Positions 6,980 to 15,435 of a stretch of 64,000 nt of DNA are shown here, one piece after another. A program made the translations under genes and the position numbers. The stretch is from Croceibacterium_B sp963811255 (GTDB lineage: Bacteria > Pseudomonadota > Alphaproteobacteria > Sphingomonadales > Sphingomonadaceae). The notes beneath the pieces are model-generated. The model saw nothing but the letters and a program-made list of their open reading frames with translations. It was not told where the DNA came from and made no database searches. The stretch lies in assembly GCA_963811255.1 (NCBI GenBank), contig CAWEQI010000003.1:1488001-1552000 (forward strand), given 5' to 3'. Every line of letters starts with the position of its first letter. Positions within the stretch are counted from its first letter, which is position 1.

Positions 6980-8791
6980 TCAACGAATTGTGTTCCAGCT
7001 CTGCGACAGCAGCCCGGCGCAGTTGATCACCCCGACCAGCGAGTAGGTCTGCGGGAAGTTACCCCATAGTTCGCCGGTCGCAAAATCCATGTCCTCAGAT
7101 AGCAGGCCCGAGCGGCTCATGTGGCCCAGCATGGTCACGAACAGCGCGCGCGCTTCCTCGTCGCGATCGCAGCGGGCAAGCGCGTCGATCAGCCAGAAGG
7201 TGCAGATGTTGAACGCCGTCTCGGGGGCGCCGAAATCGTCCTCGTGAGCATAGCGCAGCATATGCTCGCCCCGGCGCAGCGCTTTCTCGACCGCGTTGAA
7301 AGTCGCCACGAAGCGCGGGTGATCGGGCGGCAGGTAGCGCAGCTCGACCATCTGCAGCAGGCTGGCGTCGAGATAATCGCTCTCGAAACTGGCGCCGTAA
7401 TGGCCGCCGTTGCCTTCGCCGTGCCATGCCCGCGCCTCGATGGTGGCGCGAATCGCCTCGGCGCGTTCCTGCCACAACGTCGTGCGTTCGGGCTTGCCGA
7501 GCCGCGCGGCGGCGTTGGCGAGGCGGTCGCACGCCGCCCAGCTCATCACCGCCGAATACGTGTGGACTTCTTCGCGAGTGCGGAATTCCCATAGGCCGGA
7601 ATCCGGCTGGTCGTGCAGCGCCCAGGCCATCTCGCCGACTTCCTCGAGGCTGGCGAAGTCCTTCTCGTCGGCCATGCGCAGCAACCGCCGATCGAAGAAG
7701 CCCTGCACGGTCGGCAGCACGATCTGTCCGTAGCAGTCGTGCTGGATCTGAGTGTAGGCGGCGTTGCCGACTCTCACCGGCCCCATTCCGCGGTAGCCGG
7801 CAAGGCTCGCCGCTTTCCCCTCGTCGAGCATGCCGTCGCCCATCACCGAGTAGAGCGGCTGGATCTGCCCGCCGCGGGCGTTGTCGATGATGTTACGCAG
7901 GTAGGAGAGATATTTCTCCAGCACGTCGAGCGCGCCGAGCCGGTTCAAGGCCTGCACCGTGTAATAGGAATCGCGAATCCAGCAGTACCGGTAATCCCAG
8001 TTGCGCTCACTGTGCGGCGCCTCGGGAATGGACGTGGTCAGCGCGGCGACGATCGCTCCGGTTTCCTCGTGCTGGCACAGCTTCAACGTGATCGCGCTGC
8101 GGATCACCTCGTCCTGCCATTCGAGCGGGGTCGCGAGGCCGCGGACCCAAAGTTGCCAGTACTTGCGGGTCTGCTCCTCCATCTGCCGCACTTCGGCGCG
8201 AAGGTTCCCGCTGAACGGTTCGTCCGGGCCGAGAAAGAAGTGCTGATCGCTTTCGACGCGGTAGAAGCGCTGTTCGAGCACATGGCCGACCGGGGAGTCG
8301 GTCGACAGGCGCAGCGCCTGCTCGCCGACCAAATAGCGTACGTGATTGGTCCCCCGCGTGTGCGGAGCGAGCGCCGCGCCATAGTCGCGCATCGGCCTGA
8401 GGCAGACCTTCAGGCGCGGCGAACCCGCCACGGGCCGCACGATCCGGCACCAGGTGACCGGGCGGTACATCCGCCCGGAGCGTTCGAATCGCGGGCAAAA
8501 GTCGGAAATCTCGACCGCGCTGCCGTCTTCCGCTTCCAGGCGCGTGATCAGGATCGGCGTGTTGCGCACATACTGCTGGGTCGCCGACACTTGTCCGGCG
8601 ATCTCGAATCGCCAGACGCCTTCGTCCTGCCGATCGCCGTTGAGCAAGGCGCAAAACACCGGATCGCCATCGACCCGGGGAATGCAGCCCCACACCAGTC
8701 CGGCTCGCTCGTCGATTAGCCCCGACACCTGGCAATTGCCGACCGGCCAGAGGTCGAGGCTGGGCTCGGGAATTGTCACAACCCCAGCCAT
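6980..8791 (-). CDS. glycoside hydrolase family 15 protein (trehalase/glucoamylase-like)
   Basis: This cytoplasmic 603-residue protein has an N-terminal beta-sandwich (about 1-220) and an alpha/alpha barrel. The NWDYRYCWIRDSYYTVQAL block and FNICTFWLIDALARCDRDEEA are typical of bacterial GH15 enzymes. Members of this subgroup hydrolyse alpha-glucosides, some specifically trehalose. The frame is open to 9289, but the ATG at 8791 begins the family homology and overlaps the otsB stop by 16 bases, so the two are translationally linked. Placed between otsB and otsA, it may tune trehalose level or trim a glucan; the exact substrate is inferred. Confidence 0.87.
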   Translation of the reverse strand: MAGVVTIPEPSLDLWPVGNCQVSGLIDERAGLVWGCIPRVDGDPVFCALLNGDRQDEGVWRFEIAGQVSATQQYVRNTPILITRLEAEDGSAVEISDFCPRFERSGRMYRPVTWCRIVRPVAGSPRLKVCLRPMRDYGAALAPHTRGTNHVRYLVGEQALRLSTDSPVGHVLEQRFYRVESDQHFFLGPDEPFSGNLRAEVRQMEEQTRKYWQLWVRGLATPLEWQDEVIRSAITLKLCQHEETGAIVAALTTSIPEAPHSERNWDYRYCWIRDSYYTVQALNRLGALDVLEKYLSYLRNIIDNARGGQIQPLYSVMGDGMLDEGKAASLAGYRGMGPVRVGNAAYTQIQHDCYGQIVLPTVQGFFDRRLLRMADEKDFASLEEVGEMAWALHDQPDSGLWEFRTREEVHTYSAVMSWAACDRLANAAARLGKPERTTLWQERAEAIRATIEARAWHGEGNGGHYGASFESDYLDASLLQMVELRYLPPDHPRFVATFNAVEKALRRGEHMLRYAHEDDFGAPETAFNICTFWLIDALARCDRDEEARALFVTMLGHMSRSGLLSEDMDFATGELWGNFPQTYSLVGVINCAGLLSQSWNTIR

Positions 8792-9519
8792 TCGGCGACC
8801 GCGGCGGGATCGGCCAGCGCATGGCGAGCCGCGGTGGCCGCCCGATGGCCGACCAGCACACCGAAACCGCCCAGCTCCCGCGCCGCCTCGAAGCCGTCCT
8901 CGTCTGTCACATCGTCGCCGACGAATACCGGACACGCGCCGGCAAACGGCGGCTCGTCCATGAACGCGCGCACGGCCGCACCCTTGTCGGCGCCTGGCGG
9001 CACCAGCTCGACGACGTATTTGCCGCGTTTCACCATTAACCCATGTTCCTCCGCCAACGAACCGGCGAAGGCCTCCGCGCGTTCCGCCAGGGAGGGATCC
9101 GCGCGGTAATGCAGCGCCGCGCCATGCGACTTCTCTTCGAGGCTCAGCCCTTCGGCGGCGGCGAAATCGGCCAGCGCGGCAAAGACCGCGTCCGGCAGCG
9201 GCGCGGGCTCCTTGCCGAGGCGCTCGCGCGTGGCGGAAAAGCGCGATAGACCGTGCGACCCGGCGACGGCGACGGCGAGCGGCCCGCAATGCTCCTCCAG
9301 GTTGGCGACCGCGCGCCCGCTGACCAGCGCCAGCCGCCCCTCCAGCCGCTGCGACAGCGCCACCAGGCGCGCCGCAAGATCGCCCGGCACGACGATTCCT
9401 TCGGGCGTTTCGGCGATCTCGATCAGTGTCCCGTCGAAGTCGAGGAACAGCGCCACCGGCCGCTCCAGAGTTAGGTCCGCCAGCGTAGGCGGTGAGGGGA
9501 GCTTGAGGGCCGAATCCAT
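8776..9519 (-). CDS. otsB: trehalose-6-phosphate phosphatase
   Basis: This HAD-superfamily enzyme of 247 residues converts trehalose-6-phosphate to trehalose. FLDFDGTL (Asp nucleophile D27 and D29), the LVSGR block, KRGKYVVELVP with the motif-III lysine, and the acidic VFVGDDVTDEDGF motif are all present. It is the first gene of the otsB-GH15-otsA operon and has normal length. No signal peptide is seen, so it acts in the cytoplasm. Confidence 0.95.
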   Translation of the reverse strand: MDSALKLPSPPTLADLTLERPVALFLDFDGTLIEIAETPEGIVVPGDLAARLVALSQRLEGRLALVSGRAVANLEEHCGPLAVAVAGSHGLSRFSATRERLGKEPAPLPDAVFAALADFAAAEGLSLEEKSHGAALHYRADPSLAERAEAFAGSLAEEHGLMVKRGKYVVELVPPGADKGAAVRAFMDEPPFAGACPVFVGDDVTDEDGFEAARELGGFGVLVGHRAATAARHALADPAAVAEWLGL

Positions 9520-9577
9520 CGGCGCTCCAATAAGCCGCGCGCCCGGCTGGTCAACGGTGGGGAATGCACTGTGGCAA

Positions 9578-9654
9578 TGGTAGCGGAGGAGGGACTCGAA
9601 CCCCCGACACAGGGATTATGATTCCCCTGCTCTAACCAGCTGAGCTACTCCGCC
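9578..9654 (-). tRNA. tRNA-Met (CAT anticodon, elongator type)
   Basis: The minus strand folds as a 77-nt tRNA. It has a GGCGGAG/CTCCGCT acceptor stem with a terminal G.U pair, a D-arm AGCTCAGCTGGTTAGAGC, and a GGGGA-ATCATAA-TCCCT anticodon arm with anticodon CAT. The T-arm contains GGTTCGAGTCC, and CCA is encoded. The first pair and D-loop match elongator Met rather than the initiator, which has a mismatched first pair. A CAT-anticodon tRNA-Ile modified to lysidine is the alternative but less likely. Confidence 0.93.
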
Positions 9655-9697
9655 CCAGAAAGGCAGGGCGCGCATTTACGGTGGGCATCATGCCCGG

Positions 9698-10255
9698 TCA
9701 ACCGCGAAAGCTCCAGCGCCTGACCGGCTCCCACTGGCCGCCGCGATAGCGGTGCAGCGCCAGCCCGGCAAAGCGGAAACGGCGCGGTTCGAGCGTGCGC
9801 GAAAGCTCGGTTTGAAGCGCCCTCGCCTCCCGTTCCGAGACCTTGTTCTGCACAGTCACGTGCAGCCGCGGCGTGGGCTGGTCCTCCGGCGCAAGAAGGC
9901 CTCCCAAAGGCTCCGCCAATTCCTCACGCAGCGCCAGCGTCGCCGGGCTGGCGATCCTCAGCGCGGTGCCGCGGCCCAGCGACATGACGCCGTCCAGGCG
10001 CGCCGGCGGCGGCGGATGCCCGCGTGCCGCGGCGGCGAGCCTGTCGCGCAGCTCGGCTTCGCATGAGGGCGGCAGCGCATGAAACAGCGTCACGTGCGCC
10101 GGCACCTGGTTCCGCCGGGCCGGATAATGCGCCCGCCGCAGCCGCTCCGCCCAGGCCCGGAGCTCGCCCGGCATCTCGGCGGTGACGATCAGCGCCGGGA
10201 CGCTACATCTCCCCGCGTTGGCGGCGGATGGCAAACCATTTGGCCTTGTTCGCAT
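9698..10255 (-). CDS. 2H phosphoesterase (LigT / 2'-5' RNA ligase-like)
   Basis: Two HxT motifs, HVTLFH and HVTVQN, about 80 residues apart define the 2H phosphoesterase fold of 2'-5' RNA ligase and RNA 2',3'-cyclic phosphodiesterases. The natural RNA substrate in bacteria is unknown. The start is uncertain: the first conserved strand (PALIVTAEM) has no ATG close before it, so I use the ATG at 10255, which overlaps mltG by 53 bases. A TTG at 10234 is also possible. Overlap with mltG suggests a shared transcript. Confidence 0.75.
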   Translation of the reverse strand: MRTRPNGLPSAANAGRCSVPALIVTAEMPGELRAWAERLRRAHYPARRNQVPAHVTLFHALPPSCEAELRDRLAAAARGHPPPPARLDGVMSLGRGTALRIASPATLALREELAEPLGGLLAPEDQPTPRLHVTVQNKVSEREARALQTELSRTLEPRRFRFAGLALHRYRGGQWEPVRRWSFRG

Positions 10256-11180
10256 TCTGCTCGGTGAGCGTCTTGGCGAACACATGCCCGCCGGTGCCGT
10301 CGGCGACGAAGTAGAGGTAGTCGGTCTTCGCCGGATGCAGCACCGCCTGCAGGCTGGCCTTGCTCGGGTTGGTGATCGGCCCCTTGGGCAGGCCCGGCTC
10401 TTCGTAGGTGTTGTAGCCGGTGACCGCGTGCAGCTCGGATTCCCTGATCCGCCGGCCGAGCGGCTTGCCGTGGGTGATCGGGTAGATCACCGTCGGGTCG
10501 GCATCGAGCTTCATGCCGATGCGCAGGCGATTGCAATAGACGCTGGCGACCACCGGCCGCTCGGCCGGTTTGGCGGTCTCCTTCTCGACGATCGAGGCGA
10601 GCGTCACCGCGTCCTGCGGCGTGGCGAGCGGACAGCCGGCGCGGTCGCGCTTGGGCCACAGCGCCCTGAGGGTCTTGGTCATCGCCGCCTGCATCCGCGC
10701 CAGCACGGCGGCGCGCGGCTCGCCACGTTCGAAATCGTAAGTCTGCGGCAGTACAGAGCCTTCGGCCGGCGTCTTGACCGCCCCGGTGAGCAGAGGCTCG
10801 GCCGCCAGCCGTTCCTCGACCATGATCGACGGCATCCCTTCGGGAATCGTCACCAGCCGCTGGATCGGCTGGCCGTGCTGGAGGATGTCGAGAATCGCCG
10901 AGCGGCTCGAATGCGCCGGCAGCATGAACTCGCCGGCCTTGATCGGATCGCGGCTGCCGAACACTTTCGCCCACAGCAGGAAGCGGCGGGAAGACCCGAT
11001 TACATGCTCCTTCTGCAGCTTGTCCGCCACCGAGGTGAGCGTGGCGCCGCGGGGAACAACGAAGTCGACGTCCTTGCCGAACCGGCTCGGCCCCCACCAG
11101 CCGGCGGCGACGACCGCCACGAGGATCAGAGCCACCAGGAGAGCGATGGCGGTGCCGCTGGGGCGCCCGCGGTGCCACAT
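10203..11180 (-). CDS. mltG: endolytic murein transglycosylase
   Basis: This 325-residue YceG-like protein has one N-terminal membrane helix (about 10-29). A LysM-like region (DVDFVVPRGATLTSVADKL) precedes the catalytic domain, whose ASIVEKET motif carries the catalytic Glu (E199). It cuts nascent glycan strands and helps end peptidoglycan chain growth at the periplasmic face. It lies just after fabF on the same strand with a 10-base gap; fatty-acid genes next to mltG are a common order. The length is close to that of family members. Confidence 0.94.
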   Translation of the reverse strand: MWHRGRPSGTAIALLVALILVAVVAAGWWGPSRFGKDVDFVVPRGATLTSVADKLQKEHVIGSSRRFLLWAKVFGSRDPIKAGEFMLPAHSSRSAILDILQHGQPIQRLVTIPEGMPSIMVEERLAAEPLLTGAVKTPAEGSVLPQTYDFERGEPRAAVLARMQAAMTKTLRALWPKRDRAGCPLATPQDAVTLASIVEKETAKPAERPVVASVYCNRLRIGMKLDADPTVIYPITHGKPLGRRIRESELHAVTGYNTYEEPGLPKGPITNPSKASLQAVLHPAKTDYLYFVADGTGGHVFAKTLTEQNANKAKWFAIRRQRGEM

Positions 11181-11190
11181 GCGAGGCCCC

Positions 11191-12453
<1,263 letters not shown>

Positions 12454-12472
12454 ACTCATCCTCCGAAACTAT

Positions 12473-12499
12473 GAAGGCCCAGCCATGGGCTGAGCCTTC
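12473..12499. terminator. hairpin between acpP and fabF
   Basis: GAAGGC and GCCTTC arms with an inner AGCC/GGCT pairing form a near-perfect hairpin without a T-run, 20 bases upstream of the fabF start. It may reduce read-through from the much more abundant acpP mRNA or stabilise its 3' end. A direct repeat of GTCCGCGAC lies just beyond it. Confidence 0.4.
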
Positions 12500-12546
12500 C
12501 TTCCCCGTCCGCGACCGGCGGGACCGTCCGCGACGGGTGAGCGGGC

Positions 12547-12783
12547 TTAGCCCTTGTGCTCTTCGATGTACTTGTTGGCGTCACCGACCGTGTTGATCTT
12601 CTCCGCCGCGTCGTCGGGAATCTCGACGCCGAATTCTTCCTCGAAGGCCATCACCAGCTCGACGATGTCGAGACTGTCGGCGCCGAGATCGTCGATGAAG
12701 CTGGCGTCCGGCGTGACCTTGTCTTCCTCGACGCCCAAGTGCTCGACGACGATCTTCTTCACGCGGTCGGCGGTATCGCTCAT
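12547..12783 (-). CDS. acpP: acyl carrier protein
   Basis: This very acidic 78-residue four-helix protein carries growing acyl chains on 4'-phosphopantetheine. GADSLDIVELVM contains the modified serine (S37). GAGAGGG precedes the ATG with seven bases between, a strong ribosome-binding site suited to high expression. fabF follows downstream, the usual order. Confidence 0.98.
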   Translation of the reverse strand: MSDTADRVKKIVVEHLGVEEDKVTPDASFIDDLGADSLDIVELVMAFEEEFGVEIPDDAAEKINTVGDANKYIEEHKG

Positions 12784-13003
12784 GTGCTGCCCTCTCGGAT
12801 TGGGGTGTTTGAATTGGCATTCGCCCTAATGAACGCCGCGCGCGGTGGCAAGTACCCTGGAAATCGCCGCATGATATCGGCTTGGCAAACGCGTGTTTTG
12901 ACGAGAACTCGCGCCAAGGTTCCAACGCTCGCCGCGATTCGTCCGCAATCTCGCACGATTCGCCGAATGATCCCCCTTTGCAAGTCCATGTTAACCGCCC
13001 ATG

Positions 13004-13012
13004 TGCTATATC
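13004..13012 (+). promoter_or_regulatory. candidate extended -10 element
   Basis: TGCTATATC is a good extended -10 sequence 57 bases before the ATG of the YkuD_2 gene. No convincing -35 hexamer is seen at normal spacing, which is tolerated with extended -10 promoters. The 285-base acpP/YkuD_2 divergent gap contains no other gene. Confidence 0.3.
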
Positions 13013-13068
13013 AGACAAAGTCAACGGGAGCTGGACGGAGCTCCTTTCAGAAACCAGGGATCGTAAGT

Positions 13069-13731
13069 ATGAACATCAATCGCCGACACTTCGTCGGTGC
13101 TGCCATTGCCATGTCCGCGGGGGCCTCGACAGCGTTGCTGGCGAAATCGGCGCCCGTCATGCCGCGCCGCAAGCCAACTCCTCTGCTGCCGGAAACCGTC
13201 CCGGCTGCCCCGAAGGCTGCGATGCCGCCGCTGCTGCAGAAAGCGCTGACCGCGCTCGACAGCCATTCCACGCGCCTCGCCGCGCGCGACCGCATCGGTT
13301 TGGTCGACTTTTCGCAGTCTTCCGGCGAACCGCGCTTTCAGCTGATCGATGTCGCCGGCGGCAAGGTCGTGAAGACGATGCTGGTCGCCCACGGCAAAGG
13401 TTCCGACCTTGCCAACACCGGCTACGTCCAGCAGTTCTCCAACCGGCCCGGCTCCGACGCCAGCTCGCGTGGCGCGTATTGCACCGCAAACCGCTATTAC
13501 GGCAAACACGGCCAATCGCAGCGGCTCATCGGGCTCGACCCGACCAACGACGCCGCGCTCGAACGGGCAATCGTCATCCATGCGGCGAGCTATGTCGATC
13601 CCGACATCGCCGACGCCCGTGGGCGGATCGGCCGCAGCTGGGGCTGCTTCGCGCTCAGCGATGCCGAAGTCCGCCCGACGATGGACTGGCTCGGCGAAGG
13701 CCGGATGATTTACGCCGACAAGTTGGCCTGA
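13069..13731 (+). CDS. murein L,D-transpeptidase catalytic domain protein (YkuD_2 type)
   Basis: This 220-residue exported protein has an N-terminal NRRHFVGAAIAMSAG stretch, which looks like a Tat signal (twin Arg). The C-terminal half has HAASYV and SWGCFALSD, where C193 is the expected catalytic Cys of the YkuD_2 branch, distinct from the SHGCIR type. A role in peptidoglycan 3-3 crosslinking or lipoprotein attachment is inferred. It is followed after about 110 bases by a second, unrelated L,D-transpeptidase. The ATG at 13069 begins the signal sequence; earlier in-frame ATGs lack homology. Confidence 0.82.
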   Translation: MNINRRHFVGAAIAMSAGASTALLAKSAPVMPRRKPTPLLPETVPAAPKAAMPPLLQKALTALDSHSTRLAARDRIGLVDFSQSSGEPRFQLIDVAGGKVVKTMLVAHGKGSDLANTGYVQQFSNRPGSDASSRGAYCTANRYYGKHGQSQRLIGLDPTNDAALERAIVIHAASYVDPDIADARGRIGRSWGCFALSDAEVRPTMDWLGEGRMIYADKLA

Positions 13732-13840
13732 GAACCGTCAGCGCGGAACGGCTGCGCTCCATAAGTCGTTGTTAACATGAGTGGGGGCCCCGGGGCGACC
13801 GTGGGCCCCTTCGCATGTCAACGAACCCAACGGAGCCCCC

Positions 13841-15358
13841 GTGAACAAACCCCATCGCCTGATTCTTCTTACCTCCCTGCTGATTGCCGCTTGCGGAAGC
13901 GCCGACAAGGGCAAGGCCGCCCACCCTGCTCCGGCTCCGTCGGTGTCCGCGGCCGACCTCAAGAGCGCCGCCAAGGATTCCGGCGTGCGCACCTTCTACG
14001 GCAGCGAAGGCTGGCAGGCCGTGTGGAGCGACGACAACGAAGAGGCGCTGCACCAGGCGCTGGCCCACCGCGCCGAGCACGGGCTCGACCGGGTGGTGTT
14101 CCTGACCACCGCCGACGGAGGATCGCCGGCCGCGCGCGAGACCGCGCTGACCCGCGCGGCCCTCGGCTATGCCTCGGCGCTGGCGCACGGGGTGGTCGAC
14201 CCGGCGAGCCTGCACAAGATCTATACCGTGCCGCGCCCCGATCCCGATCTCGCGGCGGGGCTTGCCCAGGCGCTGCAAAACGGCAAGCTCGGCGAATGGC
14301 TCGACGGCCTCGCACCGCATGATTCCGAATATCGCGCCCTGTCTCAGGTCTATCGGCAGATGCGCCAGGCGAGCCACGACAACACCGGAGCGGGCATTCC
14401 CACGAACGGCGGTCTGGTCCATCCGGGCGAGAGCGACCCGCGCGTGCCGCAGGTCGCCGCGGCCCTGCGGGCGATCGGCTATCTCGACGGACAGCCTGGA
14501 CCGAGCGGCAACCGCTACACGCCTGCGATAGCCGATGCGGTGCGCCAGTTTCAGCAGGACAGCGGGTTGAGCGACGACGGGGTTCTCGGCCCGAATACCC
14601 TCTCGGCGCTGAACACCGCGCCGTCCGACCGCGCCCGCGCGCTCGCCGTGGCGCTCGAACGGCGTCGCTGGCTCGTGCGCAATCCGCCGCCGACGCGGAT
14701 CGACGTCAACATCGCGGCGGCGACGCTGAACTATGATCGCGACGGGCAGACGGTGACCACGCGCAAGGTGATCGACGGCCAACCCGGCTGGGAGTCGCCC
14801 CAGCTCCAGGCCAAGTTCTACCGCCTGGTCGCCAATCCCACCTGGACCGTTCCCAAGCACATTGAGGAAAAGCAGATGGGCAAGGTCTCGGCCGACTACC
14901 TGCGGCGCCACAACATGGTCCGCAAGGGTGGCTTCCTGGTCCAGCAGTCGGGCCCCGACAACGCCCTCGGGCTGGTCAAGTTCGACCTCAACGACGATTA
15001 CGCGATCTACCTGCACGACACGCCCGAAAAGTCGCTGTTCGGCCGGGATTCGCGCCACCGCAGCCACGGCTGCATCCGGGTGCAAAACGCGCTCGATTTC
15101 GCGCAAAGGATCGCCGGCGACGAGCAGACCACGCAGCAGTGGCAACAGGCGCGCGCGACTGGAAAGGAAACCTTCGTCAAGCTGCCGCAGCCGATAACCG
15201 TGCGGCTGCTCTATCATCCCACCTGGGCCGATCCCGCGGGCCAGGTGCATTTCGTCGACGACGCCTACGGCTGGAACGAAGCCGTCGCCGAGAAGCTCGG
15301 CTTCGGCAAGGGCCGGGTCAAGCGCCTCGCGCCCGCCGTGAACGACATCGGGCCCTGA
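13841..15358 (+). CDS. L,D-transpeptidase with peptidoglycan-binding domain (YcbB-like lipoprotein)
   Basis: This 505-residue protein starts at GTG 13841 with GGAG six bases upstream. The signal ends in a lipobox (LLIAACGS), so it is probably a lipoprotein. Domains in order are an L,D-transpeptidase scaffold (about 40-190), a PG_binding_1 repeat (about 205-270, ending GVLGPNTLSALN) and a YkuD catalytic domain with HRSHGCIRVQN (catalytic C411). It would form 3-3 crosslinks in peptidoglycan, as YcbB/LdtD does. The length and architecture are close to YcbB. Confidence 0.9.
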   Translation: MNKPHRLILLTSLLIAACGSADKGKAAHPAPAPSVSAADLKSAAKDSGVRTFYGSEGWQAVWSDDNEEALHQALAHRAEHGLDRVVFLTTADGGSPAARETALTRAALGYASALAHGVVDPASLHKIYTVPRPDPDLAAGLAQALQNGKLGEWLDGLAPHDSEYRALSQVYRQMRQASHDNTGAGIPTNGGLVHPGESDPRVPQVAAALRAIGYLDGQPGPSGNRYTPAIADAVRQFQQDSGLSDDGVLGPNTLSALNTAPSDRARALAVALERRRWLVRNPPPTRIDVNIAAATLNYDRDGQTVTTRKVIDGQPGWESPQLQAKFYRLVANPTWTVPKHIEEKQMGKVSADYLRRHNMVRKGGFLVQQSGPDNALGLVKFDLNDDYAIYLHDTPEKSLFGRDSRHRSHGCIRVQNALDFAQRIAGDEQTTQQWQQARATGKETFVKLPQPITVRLLYHPTWADPAGQVHFVDDAYGWNEAVAEKLGFGKGRVKRLAPAVNDIGP

Positions 15359-15435
15359 TCGGCAACGACGAATCGGCAACCAAATCAACGGTTGAGCGTT
15401 CGCCTTGGGCTAACGTGTATTTCGAGGGGAGAGGA

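Noticed and set aside
6980..9289. A 769-residue form of the GH15 protein reading into otsB.
   Set aside because: The extra N-terminal part is the otsB sequence in another frame and has no family homology; ATG 8791 fits the family start.
9578..9654. Integration or attachment site at the tRNA-Met gene.
   Set aside because: No integrase gene or duplicated tRNA end is visible on either side.
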